Source: Cyclospora cayetanensis | Lineage: Eukaryota > Apicomplexa > Conoidasida > Eucoccidiorida > Eimeriidae | Length of the DNA stretch: 64,000 nucleotides | NCBI RefSeq assembly: GCF_002999335.1 | Contig: NW_020312099.1 | Coordinates: forward strand, 32,651 to 96,650 | Direction of reading: 5' to 3' | In this document: in pieces, positions 1 through 11,350 of the stretch | Numbering within the stretch: position 1 is the first letter of the stretch | Layout: the number at the start of each line of letters is the position of its first letter | Program-made: the position numbers and the translations under genes | The notes under the pieces: generated by a model | Database searches by the model: none | The model's input: only the letters and a program-made list of their open reading frames with translations | Told to the model about the DNA's origin: nothing

Positions 1-2330
1 ATTGTGCGCATTCACGTATCATTGCACCGTGGAAACTAGGGCACAGGTGCACGCCAGGTATCCCTGAATCAGCAGACAACTCTACACTGAGACAGTTACG
101 CCATAAAGGCAGCCGATTCTGGTATTCGATACCTCACGATGCCTTAATTTGTCGTAATTTGTTAATGAGGCAGTGTCCATGTGTAGCTTGGCCTTCTACG
201 CCATTCGCTAGTCTAAATACCCCTTGATAGGCTAGTGTATACGCGGGATCATCAGTGCCAATTGCACCTGCGATCAAAATTCTGTAGATAAAATAAAGAG
301 CTGCGAGACCTATTTGTTGAAGGTAATTTATGTCTTTTCTTCAATTTCGATTTGGGTCGATAATCACGAATCTCACCGTGCAGACCAGATTAAGCTCACT
401 GCGAGGCGCAAACAGCTGCCATCGAAACATTCGGAGCCTTCCCACATAGGGTCTCGCATTAGCTCAGTACAAGGCACACGACATGTGTTTTCATAGCTGA
501 ACACTAACATTTCTTCACAACAAACAGACTATAAAGGCGGCAAAACCAAACAACAAGCTTGCAACCTGATACCACCTACATATGGATTAAGCAAGTGGTA
601 ATTGTTTCTCTGTAGCTACTCCAATCCGGTTCCATGACAGCATTTAGGAGTCAGGTAGAATTGTAACCTTCGGCAGTTGGGGTATACACGCTATGAGGAA
701 AGAAAAGTTTCGAATGAGTGATTCATTCTTTACATATCATCTGCCACCTATTTCGAAAAGTGTCGGGATGCCTCGCCATTCTGATTACGAAAATAAGAAT
801 TGTTCAAGATCCCTCAGGGCGCCTCCACAGGGGTTCTTTACCATTTTCCCTTGGCCTAAGCTTCGTAGGATATCTCCATTACCGGAAAAGTGTTTCTGGT
901 TGGCGTGTGCAATCCACGTTGTACTTTTTGTAAAATAGTCCCTTACAGCAACCTAGGAGAGCGTTTGAATGCTGCACACTAAGATTGGTAGAGCGAAGTC
1001 CAATTGTATTTGGCTTGCACTGAGCTGCAACAGTCTTCGTGAAGAAAGACACGTTTCAGAGCTTTATAAACTTCACCATTCGTATTATTGGCTAAACTTG
1101 ACGCGACACATAATATTGAGTTTACTGCTTCAAATTACGGCGTATGGCCAAGAAATTAAATGGCACGCAGTAATGCAAGCGTGTTTTGTACCCTGAGCTA
1201 AATGAGGGCCTCCACTCACTGCTGGGCAATTGCTCTCTCCTTGTCTGTTTTTAAGCTTTAGTAAAACCAGCCGATCTTTGCCGGTTGTGCAGAGCCATGC
1301 TGGTGTTATAGCTATGGACACGGGTCGGCTTATGACGTCCAGTTAACTCTTATCGGTCCCACCCCTGTTCAGCCTATATATGGCCATAAGCTTGCGTTTC
1401 TTTCCGAGTGCCACATCAGATCCTACAGGTCAACCTACTGACCAAACTTCTATCGAGGTGTAGCACATCATCCGGGTCCAATGCCTGTCGGCGTGCGAAA
1501 GGCATCTGCGTGCTAAAGTGCAAAACCCCTGTGCTGTATGTATGAGGCATAGACGTATCCAGTGCTTCGTGTGGTACTATTCTCAGAAATGAGGAACCGC
1601 AGAGCATTCCTTTCGAACACTGTGCGGGATATAGCGCTGGAGACTGGATACAGCGCTGCTTGGCCTTTTTGGATCTTCATTGCACGTTCTGGACGTATGA
1701 CTTGCGGCTGCTTCTACGTACCATCAAAAGAGTAGTCAAATACCTGGAGCTCACTGCAGATCCACTTTTTAAAATTAATGGGTCCAGTGCATCGCTGTGA
1801 AATTAATCCTTCCCCAGCTGACGTCTGTGCTCGTGTGAGCCATGGTCTCTTGCTGTAATGGCACACTTACGAACAAGTGCTCAGTAACTTACTTGCGCGC
1901 GTGGAGCATGCGAGTTTGAAATGGGACAGATGCAAGTAAGATGCATACTGCAACAGCAGCTGCTGGTGTGCCTACTACCTGTGATGCTGCCGCTATTGCA
2001 CAGAGAATCTGAAGTCTTACGGCTTTGGCCATCTCGATACCATATAGGATCACTGCAACTTTTTCTTTATGACAGAATGCATAAAGACCGAATCCCCGAT
2101 GGGCAAAAAAAGGCGGAAAGGCACATTCCAGTAGACAGCAAAAGATTTAGATAAGTAGTTCGTTATTTAAATGACTTCCAGTCTCTGCATTCAAATGGAC
2201 GTCCAAATGTAACGTACATTATAAAGGCCCTGTATTTGCTGCAGTAAACAGGATATCATTGGGATATAGTGCACAAACAATGAGGAGAATCGGCATGCCA
2301 CCGGGACCTCTGCCCGCTAAAGGTTTACGA
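1..2330 (+). mobile_element. Decayed LTR-retrotransposon fragment (copy F)
   Basis: Most of this stretch has no usable reading frame. The one recognisable piece is about 1656-1790. Its plus-strand translation (LAFLDL, then a hydrophobic and basic run ending near LTADPLFKIN) resembles the segment after the palm of Ty3/gypsy reverse transcriptases, where the normal pattern is LRxFLGLxxYYRRF followed by xPLxxLxKK. The region around 2130-2200 weakly resembles the end of RNase H. I infer a 5'-truncated copy running off the left window edge and ending about 20-50 bases from the stop codon of the neighbouring phosphoesterase gene. No LTR was found. Positions 1-1600 otherwise show nothing I can support. 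Confidence 0.3.
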
Positions 2331-2352
2331 AATGGGATTAAAAGACACACAT

Positions 2353-5300
2353 TCATGGGAAACGAGGTGGTTTAAACGGATAGTTGTCAGTACGCCATTT
2401 AACTGGAAGGAACTTGTGCTCGAAACTATTCTCCGATACCTTGACAAGGCGCCAGCCTGGCCTGCAAAACCAGCCACGCGTACATGGACCCGGATTACAC
2501 CCCAAAGGAAAGGCTTAGCACTGATCAAATGCATATACACCGCATATATAACAAAAGTTGACCTGGGTTTAAATCGCTCTCGTATGGGGGAACAGGATGC
2601 GTCACCTGGAATCGTTGGTGGCGAAGCCACATGAAGCAGAAACAATCTGGGATAGCCCTTCATCACAAAGGAGGGAGTCGTAATGGAGATGGCCGTGGAA
2701 AGAGGCAGACACCTTGTGTGAAAATCAAAACGGCACACATAAACTGCTCACAGACACGAATAGAGATAGCACAAGAGAGACAGGCAGAGACGGGCGAGTC
2801 GGAGTCTTACACCGATGCAAGAAACAGGAACGCCCAAGGGGAAGAGAATAGGCATTGAAAAGCTAAAGCAAATGGCTGTTTAATGTTGATGACTGTAGAA
2901 GCGGGCAACGGGCTTCATGGAGAAGTAAAAAATCAGACAACCGAATCCACGCACTAAGCAAAGCAGAAGCTAGGCGAATACAGGTACAAAGGGTTTTTCG
3001 CAGAGCACACGCAAAACGCAGTTTAACTACAGGGGAAGAGAAAGTGGAAATGTTAACAACGCTGGCGCACTACAGAGATAACGTAGGAACACTGATAACC
3101 CTGAACTACATAAAGGCCAGTCTGTTGTTCTTAAAAGCCAGAAGAACCAATCAAGCCTTCGAATTACCGTTTATTACAGAAATTCATTACAGTCGCTTCA
3201 AATGCTCTTTTCGACACTTTGGGAAAACACCTGGGTGCAGCTAATTAGCATGATCCACCGGGCAAACCCATACAGATACCACCTGATGAGCCCGACAAAC
3301 CTATAGACTGAGCAACGCTAGTACACTATGAATTGCACTGGGGGCTTAGAATAGAAGGACGATACTGGTTTACCTTGTACTGCTTTAAAAGAGTAAGAAA
3401 ACGCCTTCTCCATTTACCCGGAAGGCGGTAGATTTTGATAGAATTGCTCTAAAACGAAGTACACAGCATGCAACTCAAAAAACGGAAAAAATAGGATCTA
3501 AGCTGACAAAATACCTCGTCAATCTTTTAATCCGGCGGTGCAAGAGGTACCTTTTTCATTTGCGGAACCTCTACCATTTCCGTGGTTTCCTCCTCCTCGT
3601 TCCACCCTTTCCAGTAGAACTGGTGGTGCTGCAAAAGGAAGGTGTGTTTGGCTCCTGGGCAGATGGCAATGTACAATGTCCAAAACAGATGTGTTTAGAG
3701 TTGAGAAGTAAGTACTTTCTGGAGCTAGGTGGTCAAGATCGCCAACGTCTAGCGTCATCCCTTCTCAGATCGGGGATTTTAGCACTGTGAACTTGGAATT
3801 GATACCTTTTGTAACGGCGTCTTGAAACTCCTCCGCGATCCAACTGAACTGCTCCTATACCGCCATAAGCAACAACAATAGCGATAGAAGGCAACGCCAA
3901 TAAAGGAGAGTTTGAAAGAAATAAGGACACTATGTTCTGCCACACAGTGCAGAGATGTCAGAGCCCTTCTGGGACCCAGTGACCGAGCTCAATCAAGCCA
4001 AATTGAGTAGGACACTGCGCCTGCCCAAGGAAATACGCTGACGACCCGTGTGCCCAAATGAAATGGCAGCGGTTAGCCGTATGCAGCTATCCGGCTAGCT
4101 AGCCGTCTTAGGACCAGGGTAGCTTGCCTCAGCTTCTCTTGAAGTTTCTGCATCGTCGTAGAATACAGAGGAATTCGCAACAACAAATTTAACGCCTCCA
4201 AACCAAAAACTATAGTAATCTTTGCCTGGAAGCAGAGCAATAAAAACCCGAGAGGTACGAGCTCTCACGAGGCTTCAAGTCAGCATACATATCAAACAAA
4301 AAACAACTGTAACTAGCACTCGGGTGTTGTTTAGGGTGTACTCCACGTAGTATTTATCATAATCCATGCCCAATCCCCCGTCGTTTAGAGTCTATCTCAT
4401 TCAATGCTAAAGCTGCGTGTACGGTAGCTGCCTTGGAAGGCAAATCAAGCCAGTGAAGAGCCTTGTTCCCCACCCCACAAACTCTCATAATCCGCGATGG
4501 CTTCACGAGTTGGGGTGGAACCAATGTCATGATTGCCGGCAGCTACAACCTGAGAAGTTAACAACGAGCAACAGCAGTCTCCACCTGTACAGGCAAAAAG
4601 GCGCTAATTATCTTTGCCACGGTTCAGAGGTAGTGCGGGTGACAGATAAAACGGAAAACCACCAGCAACAAAACACGCGGCTTCCTGGCTCTTAGACCAT
4701 AAATACTCAAATCAAAAGGCAAATTGTGAAAGAGAAACACGGGTTCCAGAGAGAAGCTGGTATTGTTGCAGTTTGGTCTCATTAATGGCGCAGCTGTTTT
4801 TTTAGCCTTGGTCGTGTTGTCTCTATTCCTTGTCCGTCTCCCATCCCTATCTTCCTCATCCTGTCTTCTATACTCCCTTCCTCACCCCTCAACAAGCTGC
4901 TAACGTTATCCACTTCCTGTTTGTGAATGGATCGCTGCAGCTCATTCACTGTGGAGTGCTCGGGAATCCTCACCACTGGTACTTCCTTGCTGGGACCATC
5001 AATGGCGTCGGCTAAGTCTCGTGCCTGTTGGTCCTGGAATACGCAAAACAGCTCCTCAAAGCCCAAATCGACTCTCCTGAGATACTTACTATGTGCTTAC
5101 TATCTGCCAAATATTTGGTGTAAATAGTGCCGTGAATAATGCAATTCATGTTGGGAGCTGTTCGACTGCCTCCGATATTGACGACAGTATAACTCGTGTC
5201 GTACACATGACTGAGGTTTCGCCCTTATTCTCCGTCTGCTACAGCAGCAAAGAGCGAGAGCACGAGTAGCAGCATGAGCAAATAACTGATGCTGGAGGGA

Positions 5301-6045
5301 CACACTGGGCAACATAGCAAACAGCAGTGATAAGGGTATCTAACGCAGCTGTGGACATGAAATCTGAGCTCTAAGGAGTACTCTAGAAAAATTATTGCTT
5401 ACCCTTACACGCCAAACCTCAGTAATGCTTGGGTCAGTTTGCACGGCTTGCGCCGGTACTGGGGCGTGCACCAAGTCCCCCAAGATAGCAATAAAGGCAG
5501 GCGTGGGGGAAGAAGAAACAGCAGCTGCAATGCACTCTGACACCTGCTGAAGCTCCTCACCCCAGGAATGGTTGTTCTGATAAAGACCTAACTGAGCAGA
5601 AAAAACGAACGAGAGCACGGAAAGGTGAATGAACTGGGAAAAGGAACGTTACAGCAAAAAAATAGAGGAAACAAAGTGATAATGACAGACTCCGAGCCGA
5701 ACAAATAAACACGTCTGATGCCACATCAACAGAAGCGAACGTGTGAGCACAATTATTCCTCCCCATCTCCCTTGTTCTTGTTGCCGTTGCCGTCTCCGTG
5801 TCTTTTGGTATCGGGGGCAAAGTGGTACCCGCTCTCCTAGACCCAACTAAGATATGGCTTTGCTAGGAAACAGCCAGGATAATCAAGCTTATTTGGACGC
5901 AAACCAAAAGCATAACACTGGGAAAAGAGGATGCCGCTCTCACCTGAGGGTCGGCTAGCAAAGCAAAGGTGAAGGGGCCAAACCATTTCTGCTGGTTGGA
6001 GAGCTTCTTGAGGTCTAACCTGCGGTTCTGGACTTTTATGAGCAT
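2353..6045 (-). CDS. CPPED1-like calcineurin-type metallophosphoesterase, 10 exons
   Basis: Exons on the minus strand: 6045-5944, 5591-5409, 5033-4974, 4549-4474, 4225-4128, 3854-3806, 3654-3575, 3448-3374, 2712-2606, 2461-2353. They join in phase into 312 aa plus TGA, matching the roughly 314 aa of animal CPPED1. Metal-site motifs appear in order: GPFTFALLADPQ, ILGDLVHA, AAGNHDIGSTPT, LLQHHQFYW and FHGHLHY. Between them are the family blocks DYYSFWFGGVKFVVANS and QFSWIAEEFQDAV. The end (GWRLVKVSENSFEHKFLP) matches the family tail. Family members are cytosolic Ser/Thr phosphatases with a dinuclear metal centre; the substrate here is unknown. All introns are GT-AG except the one after 4128, which begins GCAAGC. 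The Met at 6045 has context AACAATG, but an upstream coding exon is possible because the frame stays open to its left and a CAG lies within exon 1. Nothing is broken, although both flanks are retroelement debris. Confidence 0.88.
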
Positions 6046-6757
6046 TGTTTCAATGCATACAAATGGACAAAGGGAAAAACAGATCAGGGTGTGTAATGCG
6101 GTGTCCAGAAAAGTCCAGCCTCAATAAGAACTTAGCAAAAGGAGGGAAATTACAGCTCGGTTCAAATCAAGCACGCAAAATCCAACTGCTTTGGCTTTTG
6201 AACGTTGCGTTGAAGTCGAAGGGCTGCGCAGGAAGCTTCCAGCTCGTTTGACGCGAGTCGCATGTCTGGGCAGTGTAACACTGAGTGTAACTGCCTGAAC
6301 CGCGGGTAAAGGCTACAAAAATAGAATATGCATCGTTTAAAGCTGAAAGCGACGCGTACCACAACATAGAGAGGATTTTTTGCGAAAACAGACCCCCTTA
6401 CAAATATGGAGTCATGATGGTTGCCTGGATGCCGGCAATTCTGCACAAATAGACTCGAAGCGATTTTGCCTAGCGGATGTCTGTCTATTCAAATAAAATT
6501 CCTATCAATGAAACATGGGCGTATTAAGCCAGAAAAGTGTGCAGTAATAGAGCTATGCACATATGAGGCAGTAAACGATGAGGACCCAACACGACTGCAG
6601 GGCATGCAGTCACTGCTGTGCTTGGGAGTATGGCTCATCGGTCAGGCTTTCGAAACGCCTCGCAGAGAGGAAGCACACGAAAAAGAATCCTGCAAGCTTG
6701 CTGTTTGGTTTTGGAGATGCATGAAGATCTATTGTATGTTTCGCATTGTGCAATGGT
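6046..6757. other. Upstream region of the phosphoesterase gene
   Basis: This 700-base gap lies between the putative start of the CPPED1-like gene and the end of an LTR on the same strand. It should hold the promoter and 5' UTR. I see no conserved coding signal; the short open frames on both strands have no family features. Confidence 0.4.
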
Positions 6758-7130
6758 TGTAACGCTCCATCTGTCTCCGTGAGAAAACACTTGACCACAG
6801 TCCCATGCAGACTCAGTAGAAAGTTGATAACCATTTTAGAATTAATTCCCGCCTTCCCCGGCCGTCTCCCCCCAGAAAAACCAAATTTAGGGGAGGGAGA
6901 GGGTTCGGCTCGGCGTAGCTGCACCCTTCATACACATAGATTATTCGCAGCTAATTACACATAGCATCTAGCGCGCACGCCGTACCAAATTGCATTTCGC
7001 CGCACCTTGTTAGCACAACTCTGCAGTGAAAATGACCAAACAGGCGAACTAACTTGTCCATTCCGTAATAATTTCGTGTAAAATATTACTCCTGGAGTAG
7101 AAAGTTTGAAGTGCGGCTCAATCTGCTACA
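6758..7130 (-). repeat. 3' LTR of copy D
   Basis: On the minus strand the LTR begins TGTAGCAGATTGAGC, directly after a polypurine tract, and ends near GGAGCGTTACA. It carries the shared internal block CTAGATGCTATGTGTAATTAG followed by a GGGTGCAGC motif, also seen in the LTRs at 10994, 30595, 42836, 48510 and 62955. Length is 373 bp, against 371 bp for the 5' LTR of copy B. It lies about 700 bp upstream of the CPPED1-like gene on the same strand, so it could act as a promoter; that is inference only. Confidence 0.7.
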
Positions 7131-8029
7131 TCTTTCTCTCCATATTCCAGAAACATTCCCTTTTGTACGCCAGGCAGGACAAAAAGCTAAAACAACGCAA
7201 ATGGGGAAAGCCAAGTGTGCAACAAGCGGCTACAGCAAAATCGAGGTGAGGAAAGTCGAACAAAAAAGCCAAAAACAACCGCGTAACTAAACCAAAACGA
7301 TGGGGATGGCGCGATGGCTGGCTGGTGACGGAGCGCTGTGCTTTGCAAGCCTCCTGCTAAGACAAAACAATAGACTTTTCAAGCAATACCCATGGATGAA
7401 GGCAGGTATCTCGGGCTTACCACACACCAGAGGAAGTCTTCTTTTGAAGAACGCGACAAATACCGTTTTGGGTGGTTATCACTGTTAAAAATACAGCCGC
7501 AATTTCTTCCGCAGGCAACAACGCCTGCAACCACTGAAGCTAGACTTGCTGACTCATTTATTAGAGACAATCTTTTAATGCACCCTGGGATTATTTCGGA
7601 GAGCCATCACTTTTATGGCTCCTTGTAAGTACGCCTCCACAAAGGTTAGGTGCCCGCGCGACACACTCCGAGACTAGTTCAGGAAGTTTTTAATTTTCTT
7701 TGTAGGTTTGTGCCACCTACAACTTGCGGAGAAATCTATCCAGTGGGAAAGTGCAATGATTTTTGTGAGAAAGGCCAATGCTCTTAGCCATCTTGCCGCA
7801 AGCGTCTTTGTCTGGTCATATTCGGTGCGCTTCTGAAAGCCTGCCAATCCAGCAAGACTAAATCTACAGGCTCGAAACACACAACCGACCGTCATTTCTC
7901 ATAATTCCGTACTTAGCTTTCCTGAGATTTACGCATACCTCAACAAGCACTGGCTGAGTACCCCTTCACCGATTATGGTGGTGTCTAACCCTAGCCCACC
8001 ATTTTCAGGCCTGCATCATAGAGGAGCTT

Positions 8030-9841
8030 CTACGTGTAGACCAGGGAATCAGAAGAGGGCCATGCAGATGAGTACCAAAGTAAGAAACTAATATAGTCAA
8101 TCAGATTTTTGTAAGCACACAAGCAGGAACATTGCAGAAGCATGAGGCTCGTGCTTTGTGTGTGCTCATTTGCCTCAGGGTGCTCCCCAACGGTGATTTT
8201 GCGGTATAGGCGAATTATAAAGGCATGCCAGAAAGCAATCACACACTTTGAAGTTAAATCCTTATCGGTGGCACTGAGGAATTCGGAAAACTTTAGACAC
8301 AAGCTAGGAGCAGTTTAAGGGCTTTCTGAGTCGTGGTAGAGCTGCAGCAGCATGGGCGTGTTGGCTACGACATAGATGCTATCCTAACCCTTGAACTCCA
8401 ACAGCCCAGGGATAAAGTCCATTGTCAGAGCAGCCCGAATTGTCTCAGAAGGCTGAAGGCTTTGCACCAAACAGCTTTATGCCAGTCTCCCCATGTCTTT
8501 ACTCTTGTGTAGAGGCCTGCATTGCTTTTAAAAATTAAATATTTCTGAATATTCGTCAGCTCCTGTAGCCAAAGCATGAACCAGCAAAAACATAAGTATG
8601 TTGGTGAAAACGACCATCTACGTGCCTTCACAGACCACAGCTTGTCGAGTAACAGCTGCGCACGCTCTAGGTGTTGTATGGGCTCTTGAGTGTTTCAGCT
8701 GATTGTTAGGACGTGTTGTGTGTAGACACTTATCCGGCCCTCCCTGATAGGCCTCTACAAGCCCGATTATGCAAATATCGCACTTTAGGTGCCGAACAAG
8801 CGAGCGGTAAAACACATAGGTATACCCGATTTTTCGAGAGCGTTTGAACCACTGTTTTGTGCCTGTTATCATGGTGCATGGATATTTGTAAGAAGGCATC
8901 TGTGAAATCAAATGCCGAACAGACTACTCCTTTGAGTAGTCGCCTAAAAGCTCACCAATATTAGGAATCGGAAGTAATGCTTTAAAGTGAGCTTGCTGAG
9001 GAGCCTAAAGTTAACCCACAAGAACCACTGCCAGTCCCCTTCTGGCACCCTTACCTGAAAATGCCGAAAGGGGCTGGTGAATTCCTGCATTTGCCTTGTT
9101 CAGTATATCATCCACACACCGCTCAATGTTCTTTCCTCTTGCTGTGGAAGCTCTTGAAACCGTGGAAAATAGATTGGAGCTAAGCTACGAAATAGCTGAA
9201 TACGATGCCCTGGACAGCGTTCCAAGATCGTCATTATTTAATAGATTTGTAAACTAGTCCTTGAAACTAGCTCAATTCTGTATTTCTACTGCTGAAAGTT
9301 TAAATTAAATGTCCCAGTAACGAGTTAGCTTCAGGTCCACTTAGACGCTATGTACGCTCAGCTTGCTGTTCTCTTATTGTACCGCTGAGTCGCGCGCATA
9401 GGCACTCACTCAAACCCACCCACCAAATATGAATTGAACTTGGTTGAAAAAATCACGATTTACCTTTTCCAGCATTTCCAGGCTTGCTGGAATCCACACA
9501 GCGTAGTTCTGGTCTCATGTGCGCCTTCGACTACGTTTACTCTTGGCTTACCTACGATTACCTCGTGGCGACGTGAGCGGGTCCAACATAGAAGTCGCAT
9601 GCTATGCTGATAGAGCTTAGTACCGCGGTGCAGCAGCATGGACCTGCTTCAACCTTGCCAATTCTTCCATTTTGTCACCATCCGCAAATCTACTTCTTAG
9701 GGAATGCATTAGCCAGTGAAAAGGCAGACTGCACTGCCGTGCCCTCTCGGCTAATAAATCCACTTCACATCTAGTTTCCAGTAACGCTACCATTTCTGGA
9801 CCATTGGTGAAAGTTTGTACAGCCCAGCAAGGATCTATCAT
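8030..9841 (-). pseudogene. Decayed pol of copy D (protease, RT, integrase)
   Basis: Read right to left. About 9800-9735 encodes MVALLETRCEVDLLAERA, an aspartic-protease-like block (normally LLDTGCEVNLLS, here with the catalytic DTG lost). About 9125-9011 encodes VDDILNKANAGIHQPLSAFSG, matching the RT N-terminal block of copy A (NDLLNKASAGIDK). About 8880-8740 resembles the integrase zinc-binding region (FYRSLVRHLKCD). About 8460-8030 encodes the integrase core opening LTMDFIPGL, then SATDKDLTSK and IAFWHAFIIRL, matching SDRDPxFTSxFWxALxxRL. Several stops lie within it. Confidence 0.65.
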
Positions 9842-10978
9842 GGCGTTCTACTGGCTATTCTGTTGTTGGTAGCCCCCTCACTCCGCCGCAGCCTGACTGG
9901 GAAGCTTTTCATCTCACTGTGGGGCCTTGTTTTTTTGCAAGGAGCCTGATTCCGCTGAATATAATCCCGTTGTCAAGGCTCCTGGTTGTCTGCATGCGCT
10001 TGCTCTTCTGGAATATATATGTCAAAGAATTATACAACATAAACTAGTGTGCTGTTGAGGGCTCTCTGGGGGTGCTAAGGAACGCGCATTCGGCCTGCCT
10101 TAAGCTGGTTGACACAACTCCGATATTTAGGGGTTCCAACTCCTGACGTAAGTCATTTTACTAAGCCAACAACTCAAGCGTTGCATTCGTATGCTCCTTA
10201 AGCCTCAAGTAGTCTGTCATTTGCCGAAGTCTCACCGATCAGGTGTAAAATGGCCGATTCGTTGGCTTTCCTGCTACCACCTGACGTAACACTTCGGGTG
10301 GTTTTGAGGTAAATCACCGATAAACCAACTTTTGCCTACTTGATGGCTTTTGCAAAGCAATGTTTCATGTTTCTCCAAATACATCGATCTATTGATAGAG
10401 TTCCCTACCTCAGTTTACTCAATTCTTTACTAGCTTGCTTTTGAGCTGATTTTGTCATTAGCCAATAAGTCAGGGTTTGCATGGGCGTTTGAACTGTATT
10501 CGATCCCTGCAACAGGTGACGATTGCCACAGTAATAGATCCACCAATGTAGTTTGTCTCCCTTCCGAAACAGGTCGCAAAGAATGTTCGTTTCGCTTAGT
10601 CTACAGTGCGAGGTACATCTGCAACTAGCTGATGAAATTCTTCATTACCTGGGCATTGATTCGGCCAAGTAGTTTTCTGATTGGCGTAGCCTCATCGGCA
10701 CGCTCGCACACTGTTCTTCGGCTGACAAATGACGGCTTTGTACCAGCTGTGAAGCTACCTCATATACATCGGCTGGCAGACCTTCCTATGCCACCCCAAC
10801 ACTCGTAGTGCCACCGCCTACTTCCGTTAGCAGACCTTTTACCGAGCATCTTGCCACGCAAAAATAACTTATTCAATTACTAAAAAACTTAAGATGAAGC
10901 TTACAACTTTTGTGGAAAAGCTGTGATCCCACTACTTCTACAGCCAGTGAATAAGCAAGGAACAAATGCATCCAACTA

Positions 10979-10992
10979 TGCGGTGCTACCAA
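10979..10992 (-). other. Primer-binding-like site of copy D
   Basis: Just inside the 5' LTR the minus strand reads TTGGTAGCACCGCA. TGGTAGC is the start expected for a site complementary to the 3' end of initiator Met tRNA, the primer used by many Ty1 and Ty3 elements. The same site is seen in degenerate form at 43208 (TTGGTAGAGCC) and 63317 (CCGGTAGCACC). Confidence 0.5.
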
Positions 10993-10993
10993 C

Positions 10994-11350
10994 TGTAATG
11001 CTCCATGTAAGGTCTTCGTGGGGCGACACGTAATCCGGACTCCGTGCACATTTGAGATAGTTGTTGGGGGTCTCAAAAACGATCCCGTCCTTTACACACG
11101 GGCCATTCCTGACGCAAGGGGAAAGCAAAGGTAAGAGTGGGCGTACCTGCACCCTCCACGCACTCCTAGCATTCACAGCGGCTAGTTGCACATATGCATA
11201 CAAAAGTGTAGGTCCTACTATTCAGCTAGCAGTTCCGTGCAACAAATAAGTTACACAGATAGACAAACCAGTTAGTCAATTTAATGCTAATCTGTTGTTG
11301 AATGTGACTGCTGGCGCAGAAAGTGTGTTAGTGTATTTTACCCCGGTACC
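10994..11350 (-). repeat. 5' LTR of copy D
   Basis: The minus strand starts GGTACCGGGGTAAAATACAC, aligning base by base with TGTAGCGGGCCAAGCTACAG of the LTR at 48510. It then has GACTAACTGGTTTG, the block GCATATGTGCAACTAG, GGAGTGCGTGGAGGGTGCAG, and the end CTTACATGGAGCATTACA. The last 30 bases match the ends of the LTRs at 43206 and 63315. The plus-strand open frame 11295-11630 is antisense to it and is not a gene. Confidence 0.75.

Larger units (their letters stand above)
6758..11350 (-). mobile_element. Chromovirus-like LTR retrotransposon, copy D
   Basis: A minus-strand element of about 4.6 kb bounded by two related LTRs: 5' LTR 11350-10994 and 3' LTR 7130-6758. A purine tract (GAGAGAAAGA, 7140-7131) lies immediately before the 3' LTR, as a polypurine tract should. 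Internal order on the minus strand is gag leader, protease, reverse transcriptase, integrase, which is the Ty3/gypsy order. All frames carry stops and shifts, and at 4.6 kb it is shorter than copy B (6.0 kb), so internal deletion is likely. I found no clear target-site duplication. Confidence 0.75.

Noticed and set aside
6150..6170. tRNA B-box-like GGTTCAAATCA
   Set aside because: No matching A box or cloverleaf stem could be built around it.
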